This document shows, in pieces, positions 57,099 to 64,000 of a stretch of 64,000 bases of DNA. Every line of letters starts with the position of its first letter. The stretch's first letter is position 1. The notes under the pieces were generated by a model. It was not told the DNA's origin, did no database searches, and worked only from the letters and a program-made list of their open reading frames with translations. The translations under genes and the position numbers were made by a program. The stretch spans positions 62,001 to 126,000 of the forward strand of contig AGIG01000007.1 in NCBI GenBank assembly GCA_000227525.2, read 5' to 3'. Origin of the DNA: a gamma proteobacterium HIMB30. Lineage in GTDB: Bacteria > Pseudomonadota > Gammaproteobacteria > Pseudomonadales > Litorivicinaceae.

Positions 57099-58456
57099 CC
57101 AACCCTGAAGTCGCAATTTTAATGCTATGCCTGTTTATCGTACTTGTCCTACTCGGCTTCCCAATCGCTTTCACTCTCATCGCAATGGGCGTGGGCTTTG
57201 GTTATTACGCCTACTACCAGTCGCCCGAAACGTTCGGTGACTTATTTACCAACCAAATCTTCTATCTGTTAAACCAAAATACCTACTCCGTCATGGAAAA
57301 CGATACCTTGGTGGCGATCCCGCTGTTCCTGTTTATGGGATATGTGGTTGAACGCGCTGATATCGTTGGACGGCTTTTCCGTTCATTGCAGATGGCCGCT
57401 CACAACCTACCAGGCTCAATGGCAATCGCCGCTCTGATTACCTGTGCGGTATTCTCAACGGCATCAGGGATTGTGGGCGCTGTCGTCACCTTGATGGGTT
57501 TGTTGGCCTATCCAGCCATGGCGAACGCGAACTATGATAAAAAGTTTGCAGCTGGCGTGATTTGCGCAGGGGGTACGCTCGGTATCCTCATTCCACCGTC
57601 AATCATGCTGATCGTCTATGCTGCGATTGCCGAACTGTCGCCACTGCGTTTGTATGCAGCAGCGATGTTCCCAGGCCTGATGCTGGCTGGACTGTACATC
57701 GTCTATGCGATCGTTAGGGTGTCGATCAATCCATCAATCGCGCCAAAGCCCCCCAAGGAAACCATTCCGCCAGTCCTCGAGATCTACAAAGACCTTTTGT
57801 TCTCGTTCGTTCCTCTCACCGTGCTGATTGTTACGGTACTGGGTTCGATCTTGGGCGGTCTCGCGACACCTGCTGAGGCAGCTGCAATGGGTGCTCTCGG
57901 ATCGATGGTTCTTGCCGTTCTTTACCGCGCACTAACATGGCAAAAAATTCAAGAAAGTGTGTTCTTGTGTGCGAAAGCGACCGCGATGGTTTGTTGGTTG
58001 TTTGTGGGGTCGTGGACCTTTGCATCCATCTTCTCATACCTTGGTGGTCACGACGTGATCGAGCACTGGGTGCTCGGGATGGAGCTAGCGCCTTGGCAAT
58101 TCCTCGTGATGGTTCAGGCAATCATTTTCGTATTGGGTTGGCCACTTGAATGGTCGGAAATTCTCATTATCTTTGTGCCGATCTTCCTGCCGATGCTCGA
58201 TAACTTCGGTGTGAATCCATACTTCTTCGCAATGTTGGTCGCACTGAATCTGCAGACGTCGTTCTTAACACCGCCAATGGCGATGTCAGCCTATTACCTG
58301 AAAGGCGTTCTGAAAGGGCAAATTGAGCTACTTGAAATTTTCAAGGGACTACTACCCTACCTTGGGATTGTTTTGTTCAGTATGGTGCTGCTCTATCAAT
58401 TCCCTGGAATCGCTCTCTGGCTCCCTGACTATCTGTTTGGGGAATACATTCCATAA
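57095..58456 (+). CDS. dctM: TRAP transporter large membrane subunit
   Basis: This 453-residue protein with about 12 helices has the DctM hallmarks (AVFSTASGIVGAVVTLMGLLAYPAM and GTLGILIPPSIMLIVYA). It couples sodium entry to uptake of the acid delivered by DctP. It overlaps dctQ by 4 bp and its stop shares a base with the amidase ATG (TAATG). Confidence 0.95.
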   Translation: MTNPEVAILMLCLFIVLVLLGFPIAFTLIAMGVGFGYYAYYQSPETFGDLFTNQIFYLLNQNTYSVMENDTLVAIPLFLFMGYVVERADIVGRLFRSLQMAAHNLPGSMAIAALITCAVFSTASGIVGAVVTLMGLLAYPAMANANYDKKFAAGVICAGGTLGILIPPSIMLIVYAAIAELSPLRLYAAAMFPGLMLAGLYIVYAIVRVSINPSIAPKPPKETIPPVLEIYKDLLFSFVPLTVLIVTVLGSILGGLATPAEAAAMGALGSMVLAVLYRALTWQKIQESVFLCAKATAMVCWLFVGSWTFASIFSYLGGHDVIEHWVLGMELAPWQFLVMVQAIIFVLGWPLEWSEILIIFVPIFLPMLDNFGVNPYFFAMLVALNLQTSFLTPPMAMSAYYLKGVLKGQIELLEIFKGLLPYLGIVLFSMVLLYQFPGIALWLPDYLFGEYIP

Positions 58457-59790
58457 TGGCGGAGTCTTCACAAACGATCGCTGAAACTATCGAAGCAATT
58501 GCCGAGGGTCGCTTGACCGCTCGGCAGTGGACGCAGCATTGTCTCGATCAAATTGCATCTCACGAAGAAATTGGCGCATGGTCTTTCGTAGACCAAGAAC
58601 GTGCCCTCGAGAAAGCCGATGCGCTTGACTGGATGCGTCAAGATGGGAGTGCCTTCGGTCCACTCCATGGTTGTCCAGTCGGTCTCAAAGACATTATTGA
58701 AGTGAAGGGAATGCCACATGGTTGTGGATCGCCTTTAATGGGTGGAGCATCCCAGTCGAATGCTGTGCTCGTGGACGCGCTCGAAGCCGCTGGCGCGGTG
58801 GTAGTTGGTAAAACTGAAACCACTGAGTTCGCTACCCTGCATCCGTCGAGAACCAAAAACCCCCACTCCTTGGAGCACTCACCGGGTGGATCATCATCAG
58901 GTTCGGCAGCTGCCGTCGCCTCAGGTGATGTTCCGGTGACCATTGGGTCTCAAACTAACGGTTCGACAATACGGCCTGCATCGTATTGTGGCGTGTACGC
59001 GATGAAGCCATCTGCTGGCATCATTCCTCGAGTCGGCGTTTTCGAACAATCGCCGACGCTAGATCAAATGGGTATCTTTGCAAACTCGCTTGAGGATATT
59101 GGCCTCGTGGTCGACGCGCTCTCTGTGCACGACAGCCGTGATCCACAGAGCATTGCTGCACCGCGACCCGCTTGTTTCGAAGGCGTGATGGCAGATCCGC
59201 CCATGGAGCCAAATTTCGCAATTTTGACGCTACCGTACCGGCAACTTCAAACACACGCTTGTACTGAAGGATTCCGGGAGGTCGCGGATGCACTCGATGG
59301 GCGAGTTGAAATCCTCGAGTGCCCACCAACGTTCGAGCAACTGATCCAAGCGCAGCGCACCATCCATTTAAAAGAGGCGTTTCAAGCGTTTGATCAACTT
59401 GGATTGATGGGAAATCCGCAACTCTCAGAGACGCTTCAGAGCATGTTGACTGAAGGCCAATCGTTCACTGACAGTCAGTATGATGAAGCCCTCGAAATTA
59501 GAGATTCCCTTTCCGGTTTTTTCGATAATTTTTTTGAAGATTTTGATGCGATCCTGTCGCCATCGGCGTCTGGTGAAGCGCCTTTACTGAGTGAAGGGCA
59601 TACCGGCAATCCCGTTTTTTGCACCGTTTGGACGCTGGCTGGCTTACCTTGTTTAAATCTCCCGATCTTGCAAGGCGAACATGGGCTTCCAATTGGGGTA
59701 CAGATGATCGGACGTCGCAAAGACGACGCCCGCCTATTGAGAACAGCGCGCTGGTTCATGACCACGCTTTTTGACGAAGGAGAGAGCTGA
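58456..59790 (+). CDS. Amidase-signature family hydrolase
   Basis: This is a 444-residue enzyme with the AS triad: Lys78 (PVGLKDIIEV), the Gly-Ser loop GGSSSGS (144-150) and nucleophile Ser170 in TNGSTIRPASYCGV. It hydrolyses an amide bond; the substrate is unknown. It is co-translated with the TRAP permease, so its substrate may be the imported compound or a derivative of it. No GatB or GatC homologue is nearby, so this is not the tRNA amidotransferase. Confidence 0.87.
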   Translation: MAESSQTIAETIEAIAEGRLTARQWTQHCLDQIASHEEIGAWSFVDQERALEKADALDWMRQDGSAFGPLHGCPVGLKDIIEVKGMPHGCGSPLMGGASQSNAVLVDALEAAGAVVVGKTETTEFATLHPSRTKNPHSLEHSPGGSSSGSAAAVASGDVPVTIGSQTNGSTIRPASYCGVYAMKPSAGIIPRVGVFEQSPTLDQMGIFANSLEDIGLVVDALSVHDSRDPQSIAAPRPACFEGVMADPPMEPNFAILTLPYRQLQTHACTEGFREVADALDGRVEILECPPTFEQLIQAQRTIHLKEAFQAFDQLGLMGNPQLSETLQSMLTEGQSFTDSQYDEALEIRDSLSGFFDNFFEDFDAILSPSASGEAPLLSEGHTGNPVFCTVWTLAGLPCLNLPILQGEHGLPIGVQMIGRRKDDARLLRTARWFMTTLFDEGES

Positions 59791-59990
59791 TGCTTCCACA
59801 ACGCGTAAGACAAGTTCTTGGCTTAATCGCAACGCTATTATTTGGTATTTTTATTTTTGGTCTATCGCACAGTATTTCGACTGGCTTCGCTGGTTTCTGG
59901 GGCGGTCTTCCGTTCGCAATTATTGCGGTCACCGTTGTCGGTATGGCTTGCTACGACCTCTGGGATGAGACCGTACGCAAACAAGACTAA
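59790..59990 (+). CDS. Small two-helix membrane protein at the end of the TRAP operon
   Basis: This 66-residue protein has a basic start and two membrane helices (about 8-27 and 34-54) with an acidic tail. It shares the amidase stop (TGATG), so it is in the same operon. No family is recognised; it may assist the transporter or be incidental. Confidence 0.6.
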   Translation: MLPQRVRQVLGLIATLLFGIFIFGLSHSISTGFAGFWGGLPFAIIAVTVVGMACYDLWDETVRKQD

Positions 59991-59997
59991 CCATCAC

Positions 59998-60077
59998 TGG
60001 TCAGACCAAGTAATTTAGGCTTGCCCCCTTAAGGCCTATGATCGGGCATCGAGTGACGCAAATTGGTCTGACCAATT
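59998..60077. promoter_or_regulatory. Two PdhR/LldR-type operators flanking the lldD promoter
   Basis: TGGTCAGACCA lies at 59998-60008. AATTGGTCTGACCAATT, a perfect 17-bp palindrome, lies at 60061-60077, 28 bp before the ATG. Centres are 66 bp apart. Between them TATGAT (60037-60042) is a plausible -10 box with a weak -35. E. coli LldR likewise uses two operators around the lldPRD promoter. Confidence 0.75.
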
Positions 60078-60105
60078 TGCTGCCAAAAGGAAAAGGAAAG
60101 TCCAT

Positions 60106-61263
60106 ATGTCAGTGATCACCTGTATCGATGATCTTAAGCAGATCTACAAGCGTCGTGTTCCAAAAATGTTTTATGACTACGCAGAAACAGGTAGTTGGAG
60201 TGAGCAGACATTTATTGAAAACACGTCCGACTTCCAAGAGCTATATTTCCGACAAAAGATCGCTGTCAATATGGAAGGTCGATCAACTCAAACAACAATG
60301 ATCGGCAATGATGTGACGATGCCCGTCGCTCTGGCCCCCGTTGGACTCACCGGAATGCAATGTGCAGATGGCGAAATCAAAGCAGCCCGTGCTGCTGCCA
60401 AGTTCGGAATTCCATACACCTTGTCAACGATGTCAATTTGCTCCATTGAGGACGTCGCCGAACACACCAATCATCCATTTTGGTTTCAGGTATACACACT
60501 GAAAGATGACGACTTCATGCGCCGACTGATGGAACGTGCTAAGGCAGCCAAATGCTCAGCGCTCGTCATCACCGTGGACCTCCAAATGCTTGGGCAACGG
60601 CATAAAGATCTCAAAAATGGGCTATCTGCCCCGCCAAAACTGACCGCCAAGTCCATCGCTGACATGATGACAAAAGTCAGTTGGGGCCTCGAAATGCTTG
60701 GAACCAAGCGTCGTTTCTTCGGCAATATTGTTGGACATGCAAAAGGTGTCAGCGATGCATCGTCACTCAGTAGCTGGACAGCCGAAGCATTTGATCAGTC
60801 TCTCGACTGGAAACGGATCGGACAGCTAATGGAGATGTGGGATGGTAAAGTCATCTTGAAAGGTATCTTAGATGCGGAGGACGCGAAGAAGGCGGCTGAT
60901 CTGGGTGCCGATGCAATCGTTGTATCGAACCATGGCGGTCGCCAACTCGATGGAGCCTCAAGCTCGATTCGGATGCTCTCGCACATCGTTGACGCCGTCG
61001 GTCACAAAACCGAAGTGATGTTCGATAGCGGGATTCGTTCTGGACAGGATGTTCTTAAGGCACTCGCGCTTGGTGCGAAAGGTACAATGATCGGACGTGC
61101 ATATACCTATGGCTTGGGTGCGAATGGCGAACAAGGCGTAACAGATGCACTTCAAGTGATCCATAAGGAGCTCGATACCACCATGGGCTTGTGCGGCCGC
61201 ACTCGCATTGGTGATATCAATCAAGATATCCTCATCGTTCCTGACGGATTTCACCGTCAGTAG
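60106..61263 (+). CDS. lldD: FMN-dependent alpha-hydroxyacid dehydrogenase (L-lactate dehydrogenase type)
   Basis: This is a 385-residue TIM-barrel flavoenzyme. ALAPVGLTGMQCADGE, LSTMSICSIEDVA and the catalytic SNHGGRQLDGA (His276, Arg279) are the signatures of L-lactate, glycolate and mandelate dehydrogenases. Feeding electrons to the respiratory chain is usual for this length. Lactate is the most likely substrate given PdhR/LldR-like operators; glycolate is possible given the Calvin-cycle genes. It is followed by an AEC carrier gene. Confidence 0.87.
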   Translation: MSVITCIDDLKQIYKRRVPKMFYDYAETGSWSEQTFIENTSDFQELYFRQKIAVNMEGRSTQTTMIGNDVTMPVALAPVGLTGMQCADGEIKAARAAAKFGIPYTLSTMSICSIEDVAEHTNHPFWFQVYTLKDDDFMRRLMERAKAAKCSALVITVDLQMLGQRHKDLKNGLSAPPKLTAKSIADMMTKVSWGLEMLGTKRRFFGNIVGHAKGVSDASSLSSWTAEAFDQSLDWKRIGQLMEMWDGKVILKGILDAEDAKKAADLGADAIVVSNHGGRQLDGASSSIRMLSHIVDAVGHKTEVMFDSGIRSGQDVLKALALGAKGTMIGRAYTYGLGANGEQGVTDALQVIHKELDTTMGLCGRTRIGDINQDILIVPDGFHRQ

Positions 61264-61313
61264 CACCCAACGAACGCTCTACGTTGTAATTTCAGGCAGT
61301 AAAGGACGCAACA

Positions 61314-62207
61314 GTGTCGAATGACATCATTCTTGATCGCATCCTCGGGAGCGTGATCCCCGTTCTGATCGTTGTGATCATCGGCTATGCGTATGGCCGT
61401 TGGCGTAAACCAGATATGTCGACCATCAATCAGGTCAACATGGAGCTCTTTGTTCCGATGCTGATCTTTTCAGTCCTTGCGTCAAAATCAGTCGATCTCA
61501 CAGAGTATTTGCCGCTCACCGTCGGCACGATCGCGATCATTCTGGGATCAGGACTCTTGGCTTGGCCAGTTTGCAAACTAACCGGCATTCAACCCAAAAC
61601 AATGATTCCACCGATGATGTTCACCAATACTGGGAATCTCGCGCTACCACTCGTCCTGTTGGCCTTTGGTGATGTCGCGATGCCGGCGATGATCGTCATT
61701 TTCATCATTTCAATGTTTTTACATTTTACGCTTGGTTTCTACATCCTGGATCGCCGAGCGCAAGTATTGAACGCACTATCCATACCCACAATTTTGGCGA
61801 CTTTCGCGGGCCTGGTTGTTGGCTTTACGCACACTGCAATCCCTGAGATCGTCCTAGTCCCGCTGGATATGCTCGGACAAATCGTCATTCCATTGGTGCT
61901 TTTTGCTCTTGGTGTTCGGATGCAGGATGTAAGCACAAATGACCTCGGAACGGGAATATTCGCTGCATGTCTGTGTCCAGTCCTAGGCCTTGGGATCGCC
62001 TACGGATTAGAGCCTTTCCTTCAACTGGATCCGTTGCAGTGGAGCGTATTTCTCATCTTTGCAGCCCTGCCGCCTGGCGTTCTGAATTACATGATCGCTG
62101 AACGTTACAACCAAGAGCCTACGCGGGTTGCTTCGATTGTCCTGATTGGTAATGTTGGTGCCATCTTTTGGATGCCCTTAGCGCTCGCGCTTGCACCAAC
62201 ATTTTAA
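61314..62207 (+). CDS. AEC-family (auxin efflux carrier-like) transporter
   Basis: This 297-residue protein has about ten helices of the AEC superfamily, with the family motif PMMFTNTGNLALPLVLLAFG. Bacterial members move malate, malonate or other small carboxylates. It begins at a GTG after AAAGGACGCAACA and follows lldD by 50 bp, so it is probably part of that operon. Its stop overlaps ampD by 4 bp tail to tail. Confidence 0.84.
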   Translation: MSNDIILDRILGSVIPVLIVVIIGYAYGRWRKPDMSTINQVNMELFVPMLIFSVLASKSVDLTEYLPLTVGTIAIILGSGLLAWPVCKLTGIQPKTMIPPMMFTNTGNLALPLVLLAFGDVAMPAMIVIFIISMFLHFTLGFYILDRRAQVLNALSIPTILATFAGLVVGFTHTAIPEIVLVPLDMLGQIVIPLVLFALGVRMQDVSTNDLGTGIFAACLCPVLGLGIAYGLEPFLQLDPLQWSVFLIFAALPPGVLNYMIAERYNQEPTRVASIVLIGNVGAIFWMPLALALAPTF

Positions 62208-62749
62208 CCGTCGGGTCGAATACGTTCGTACTCAAAATCTGCGCCAGGATCAATTTTACGACCTGGAGCAATCTCACGATGACCGACAATATGGGCGGGT
62301 TCGATGGCATAACTCAAACAGAGATCGGAACAGACCGTTGCAAGCGATTGATATTGTCGATCAGTGAACGGTCCCTCTTCCGGACCAATCAGTTCGATTC
62401 CAATACTAAAATCATTACACCGCTGGCGGCCCTCGAATTCAGACTCACCAGCATGCCAAGCCCGCTTATCAAAAGGCACCAGTTGATACACTTCTCCCTG
62501 TCGCCCAATCACTAAATGAGCAGAGACCCGAACATCCTTCAATGTCTCAAAATAAGGGTCGGTTCCGGTATCCAACGTTCCTTGGAAAAACGCCATAACT
62601 GGTAGCGCATTGAATAATCCTGGCGGAAGAGAAATCGCATGAATCACAATTAAGCTGATTTCATTTGACGGTCTTTCGTCAAAATGTGGACTCGGAATCC
62701 ACAAAGCGTCAGAAAAGCGATGATTCTGCATAGCACAACTGGGTCTCAT
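62204..62749 (-). CDS. ampD: AmpD, 1,6-anhydro-N-acetylmuramyl-L-alanine amidase
   Basis: This 181-residue amidase_2-family zinc enzyme has likely ligands at His37, His157 and Asp167, each three positions after the E. coli AmpD ligands. It also has AHLVIGRQGEVYQLVPFDKRAWHAGES, HREIAPGRKIDPG and the FSIGIELIG core. It removes the peptide from anhydro-muropeptides in the cytoplasm during cell wall recycling. There is AAGGAGGT upstream, rather far (11 bp) from this ATG. Confidence 0.93.
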   Translation of the reverse strand: MRPSCAMQNHRFSDALWIPSPHFDERPSNEISLIVIHAISLPPGLFNALPVMAFFQGTLDTGTDPYFETLKDVRVSAHLVIGRQGEVYQLVPFDKRAWHAGESEFEGRQRCNDFSIGIELIGPEEGPFTDRQYQSLATVCSDLCLSYAIEPAHIVGHREIAPGRKIDPGADFEYERIRPDG

Positions 62750-62786
62750 CTTGGTACATTACCTCCTTTCGATCTCGGATAATACT

Positions 62787-64000
62787 GTGACTCCATTACC
62801 TCTTATCGTCGGATTTGGCGGAATCAATGCCGCTGGCCGAAGCTCAGACCATCAGGCATTCAGACGTCTGATCATGGACGCGCTCTCTTCCTCTGAAAAG
62901 GCCCGCACAATCGACCAAGTCGGAGCGCTCGTTGGCATGGGTACAGAAACTTCAACGAACGAGGCGCAAGCCCAGCATATCCTTGAGAATACATTGATCC
63001 GAAAAATCCATCCGGATTGGTTCAATCCAGATCAAATGCCGCTGCATCGGCTTGGTCACACAAAACAGCCAACAAGTGTTTGGCTAGGCCCACTCCAGGC
63101 ACCCAATCCACTCCCTGCCGGATGGACTGTTGGACAAAAGGAAGGACGGCTGACTGAATATGTCATTGAGCCCAGTGAACTGTTGACACCCTGTACGCGA
63201 AAATCATCTGTACAAGCAGCTGGGATGGCACCAACAGGATTTCGGCCAGACAGGTTCTACCCGTCGAGAAATCATCCTAGGACGCTTCAGCTCGCCTTAT
63301 TCGCCTTGTCTGACTGCTGGTTAAGTTCCGGACTTCAATGGCACCAAATTAAACAACACATTGCCCCGAATCAGATTGCTGTTTTTGCCGGCTCATCCAT
63401 CGGACAGATGGACGAATCTGGTTTTGGCGGCATGCTCAAAAGTGCACTGCTTGGCAAACGAACGACATCAAAGCAGTTACCACTTGGTTATCCGCAAATG
63501 CCTGCCGATTTCACAAATGCCTACGTGCTGGGAAGTCTTGGCCGGTCAGGAGCCAGTATGGGGGCATGCGCGAGCTTTTTGTACAACCTTCATCACGCGG
63601 TGGAAGGCATTCAGGAAGGACGCTATCAGATTGCTGTCGTCGGCGGAGCTGACTGTCCAATCACACCTGAAGTCATTGAGGGCTTTCGTGCGATGGGGGC
63701 ACTTGCTGAAGACCACGGGCTCCGAGAGCTCGATGGGCTGAGCGAGCATGAGATCCCAAACTATCGTAAAACCAGCCGGCCCTTCGGTCTTAACTGTGGA
63801 TTTACCATTGGCGAATCCAGCCAATACGTCATCTTGATGAACGACCAACTGGCAGTTGACCTTGGCGCAACAATTTTTGGATCCATTCCCACAGTAGCCA
63901 GTCATGCTGATGGTGGTAAACGCAGTATTTCCGCGCCAGGTGCGGGTAACTACCTGACGCTGGCGCAAGCTGCAGCCAGCATTCGAGATTTGCTCGGGCA
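62787..64000 (+). CDS. fabY: FabY-like beta-ketoacyl-ACP synthase, partial
   Basis: Open from a GTG at 62787 to the window end, with 404 complete codons visible. It starts LPLIVGFGGINAAGRSS and contains the active-site Cys261 in SGASMGACASFLYN. The extended N-terminus of about 195 residues before the thiolase core (IAVFAGSSIGQMD) matches long FabY-type enzymes, which in Pseudomonas start fatty acid synthesis from acetyl-CoA. The catalytic histidines lie beyond the edge. It diverges from ampD across 37 bp. Confidence 0.83.
   Translation, partial: MTPLPLIVGFGGINAAGRSSDHQAFRRLIMDALSSSEKARTIDQVGALVGMGTETSTNEAQAQHILENTLIRKIHPDWFNPDQMPLHRLGHTKQPTSVWLGPLQAPNPLPAGWTVGQKEGRLTEYVIEPSELLTPCTRKSSVQAAGMAPTGFRPDRFYPSRNHPRTLQLALFALSDCWLSSGLQWHQIKQHIAPNQIAVFAGSSIGQMDESGFGGMLKSALLGKRTTSKQLPLGYPQMPADFTNAYVLGSLGRSGASMGACASFLYNLHHAVEGIQEGRYQIAVVGGADCPITPEVIEGFRAMGALAEDHGLRELDGLSEHEIPNYRKTSRPFGLNCGFTIGESSQYVILMNDQLAVDLGATIFGSIPTVASHADGGKRSISAPGAGNYLTLAQAAASIRDLLG

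Noticed and set aside
63361-63968. Two frames (plus 63361-63741 and minus 63546-63968) at the right edge
   Set aside because: Both overlap the ketosynthase, whose frame is open from 62787 to the end and carries the active-site cysteine.

Overview
The window reads as a compact chromosomal segment of a gammaproteobacterium, probably marine. No 16S or other species marker is present, so I do not name a genus. The gammaproteobacterial signs are a ccmABCDEFGHI cytochrome c maturation operon, pdhR-aceE-aceF, minCDE, lrgAB, AmpG/AmpD, YaaA, YqcC, exonuclease I and a FabY-like ketosynthase. Genes are tightly packed, often with 1-4 bp overlaps. I see no insertion sequence, prophage, CRISPR array or rRNA.

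Layout. 1-5716: ccm operon, read leftwards, ending in a partial ccmI. 5803-7920: a poorly characterised stretch with tRNA-Arg(CCT), a small lipoprotein, an orphan membrane protein, a 51-residue basic protein and a Cro/XRE-type regulator; the last two diverge across an array of CGCA-N5-TGCG repeats. 7933-10119: an RNase J homologue divergent from a LexA/UmuD-like S24 protein preceded by a good LexA (SOS) box. 10116-18190: a Calvin-cycle operon (fbp, prk, tkt, fba, rpe, gph, cbbY) divergent from cbbR, with no RuBisCO genes in the window. 18187-25622: a DUF2237 protein, pntAB, tRNA-Ser(GCT), lrgAB, tRNA-Arg(ACG), a TPR protein and a two-gene NitT/TauT-type ABC transporter lacking a binding protein. 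25636-30264: a BMP-family (nucleoside-type) ABC transporter. 30328-36746: an alpha-E/ATP-grasp pair, then yaaA, a DUF6231-like gene and an M16 protease. 36919-42382: minCDE-sbcB, initiator tRNA, and a yqcC/ParA/coiled-coil trio. 42510-48599: sodB, groESL, fxsA, an SDR, an AmpG-like permease and a cobalamin adenosyltransferase. 48627-62207: pyruvate dehydrogenase, its PdhR-type regulator, a 2-hydroxyacid dehydrogenase, a TRAP transporter with amidase, an L-lactate-dehydrogenase-type flavoenzyme and an AEC carrier. 62204-64000: ampD and a partial ketosynthase.

How the parts work together. The best systems-level signal is a set of five near-identical palindromes (TGGTCWGACCA, one degenerate). 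They lie before pdhR-aceEF, in the gap between the divergent 2-hydroxyacid dehydrogenase and TRAP genes, and on both sides of the likely lldD promoter. This suggests one PdhR/LldR-type regulator coordinating uptake and oxidation of 2-hydroxy/2-oxo acids with pyruvate dehydrogenase. The second signal is the SOS-box-controlled, UmuD-like S24 protein without a DNA-binding domain or umuC next to it, head to head with RNase J. The third is the operator array beside the XRE gene. Many start codons were reset to the best ribosome-binding site or family alignment; the doubtful ones are noted.
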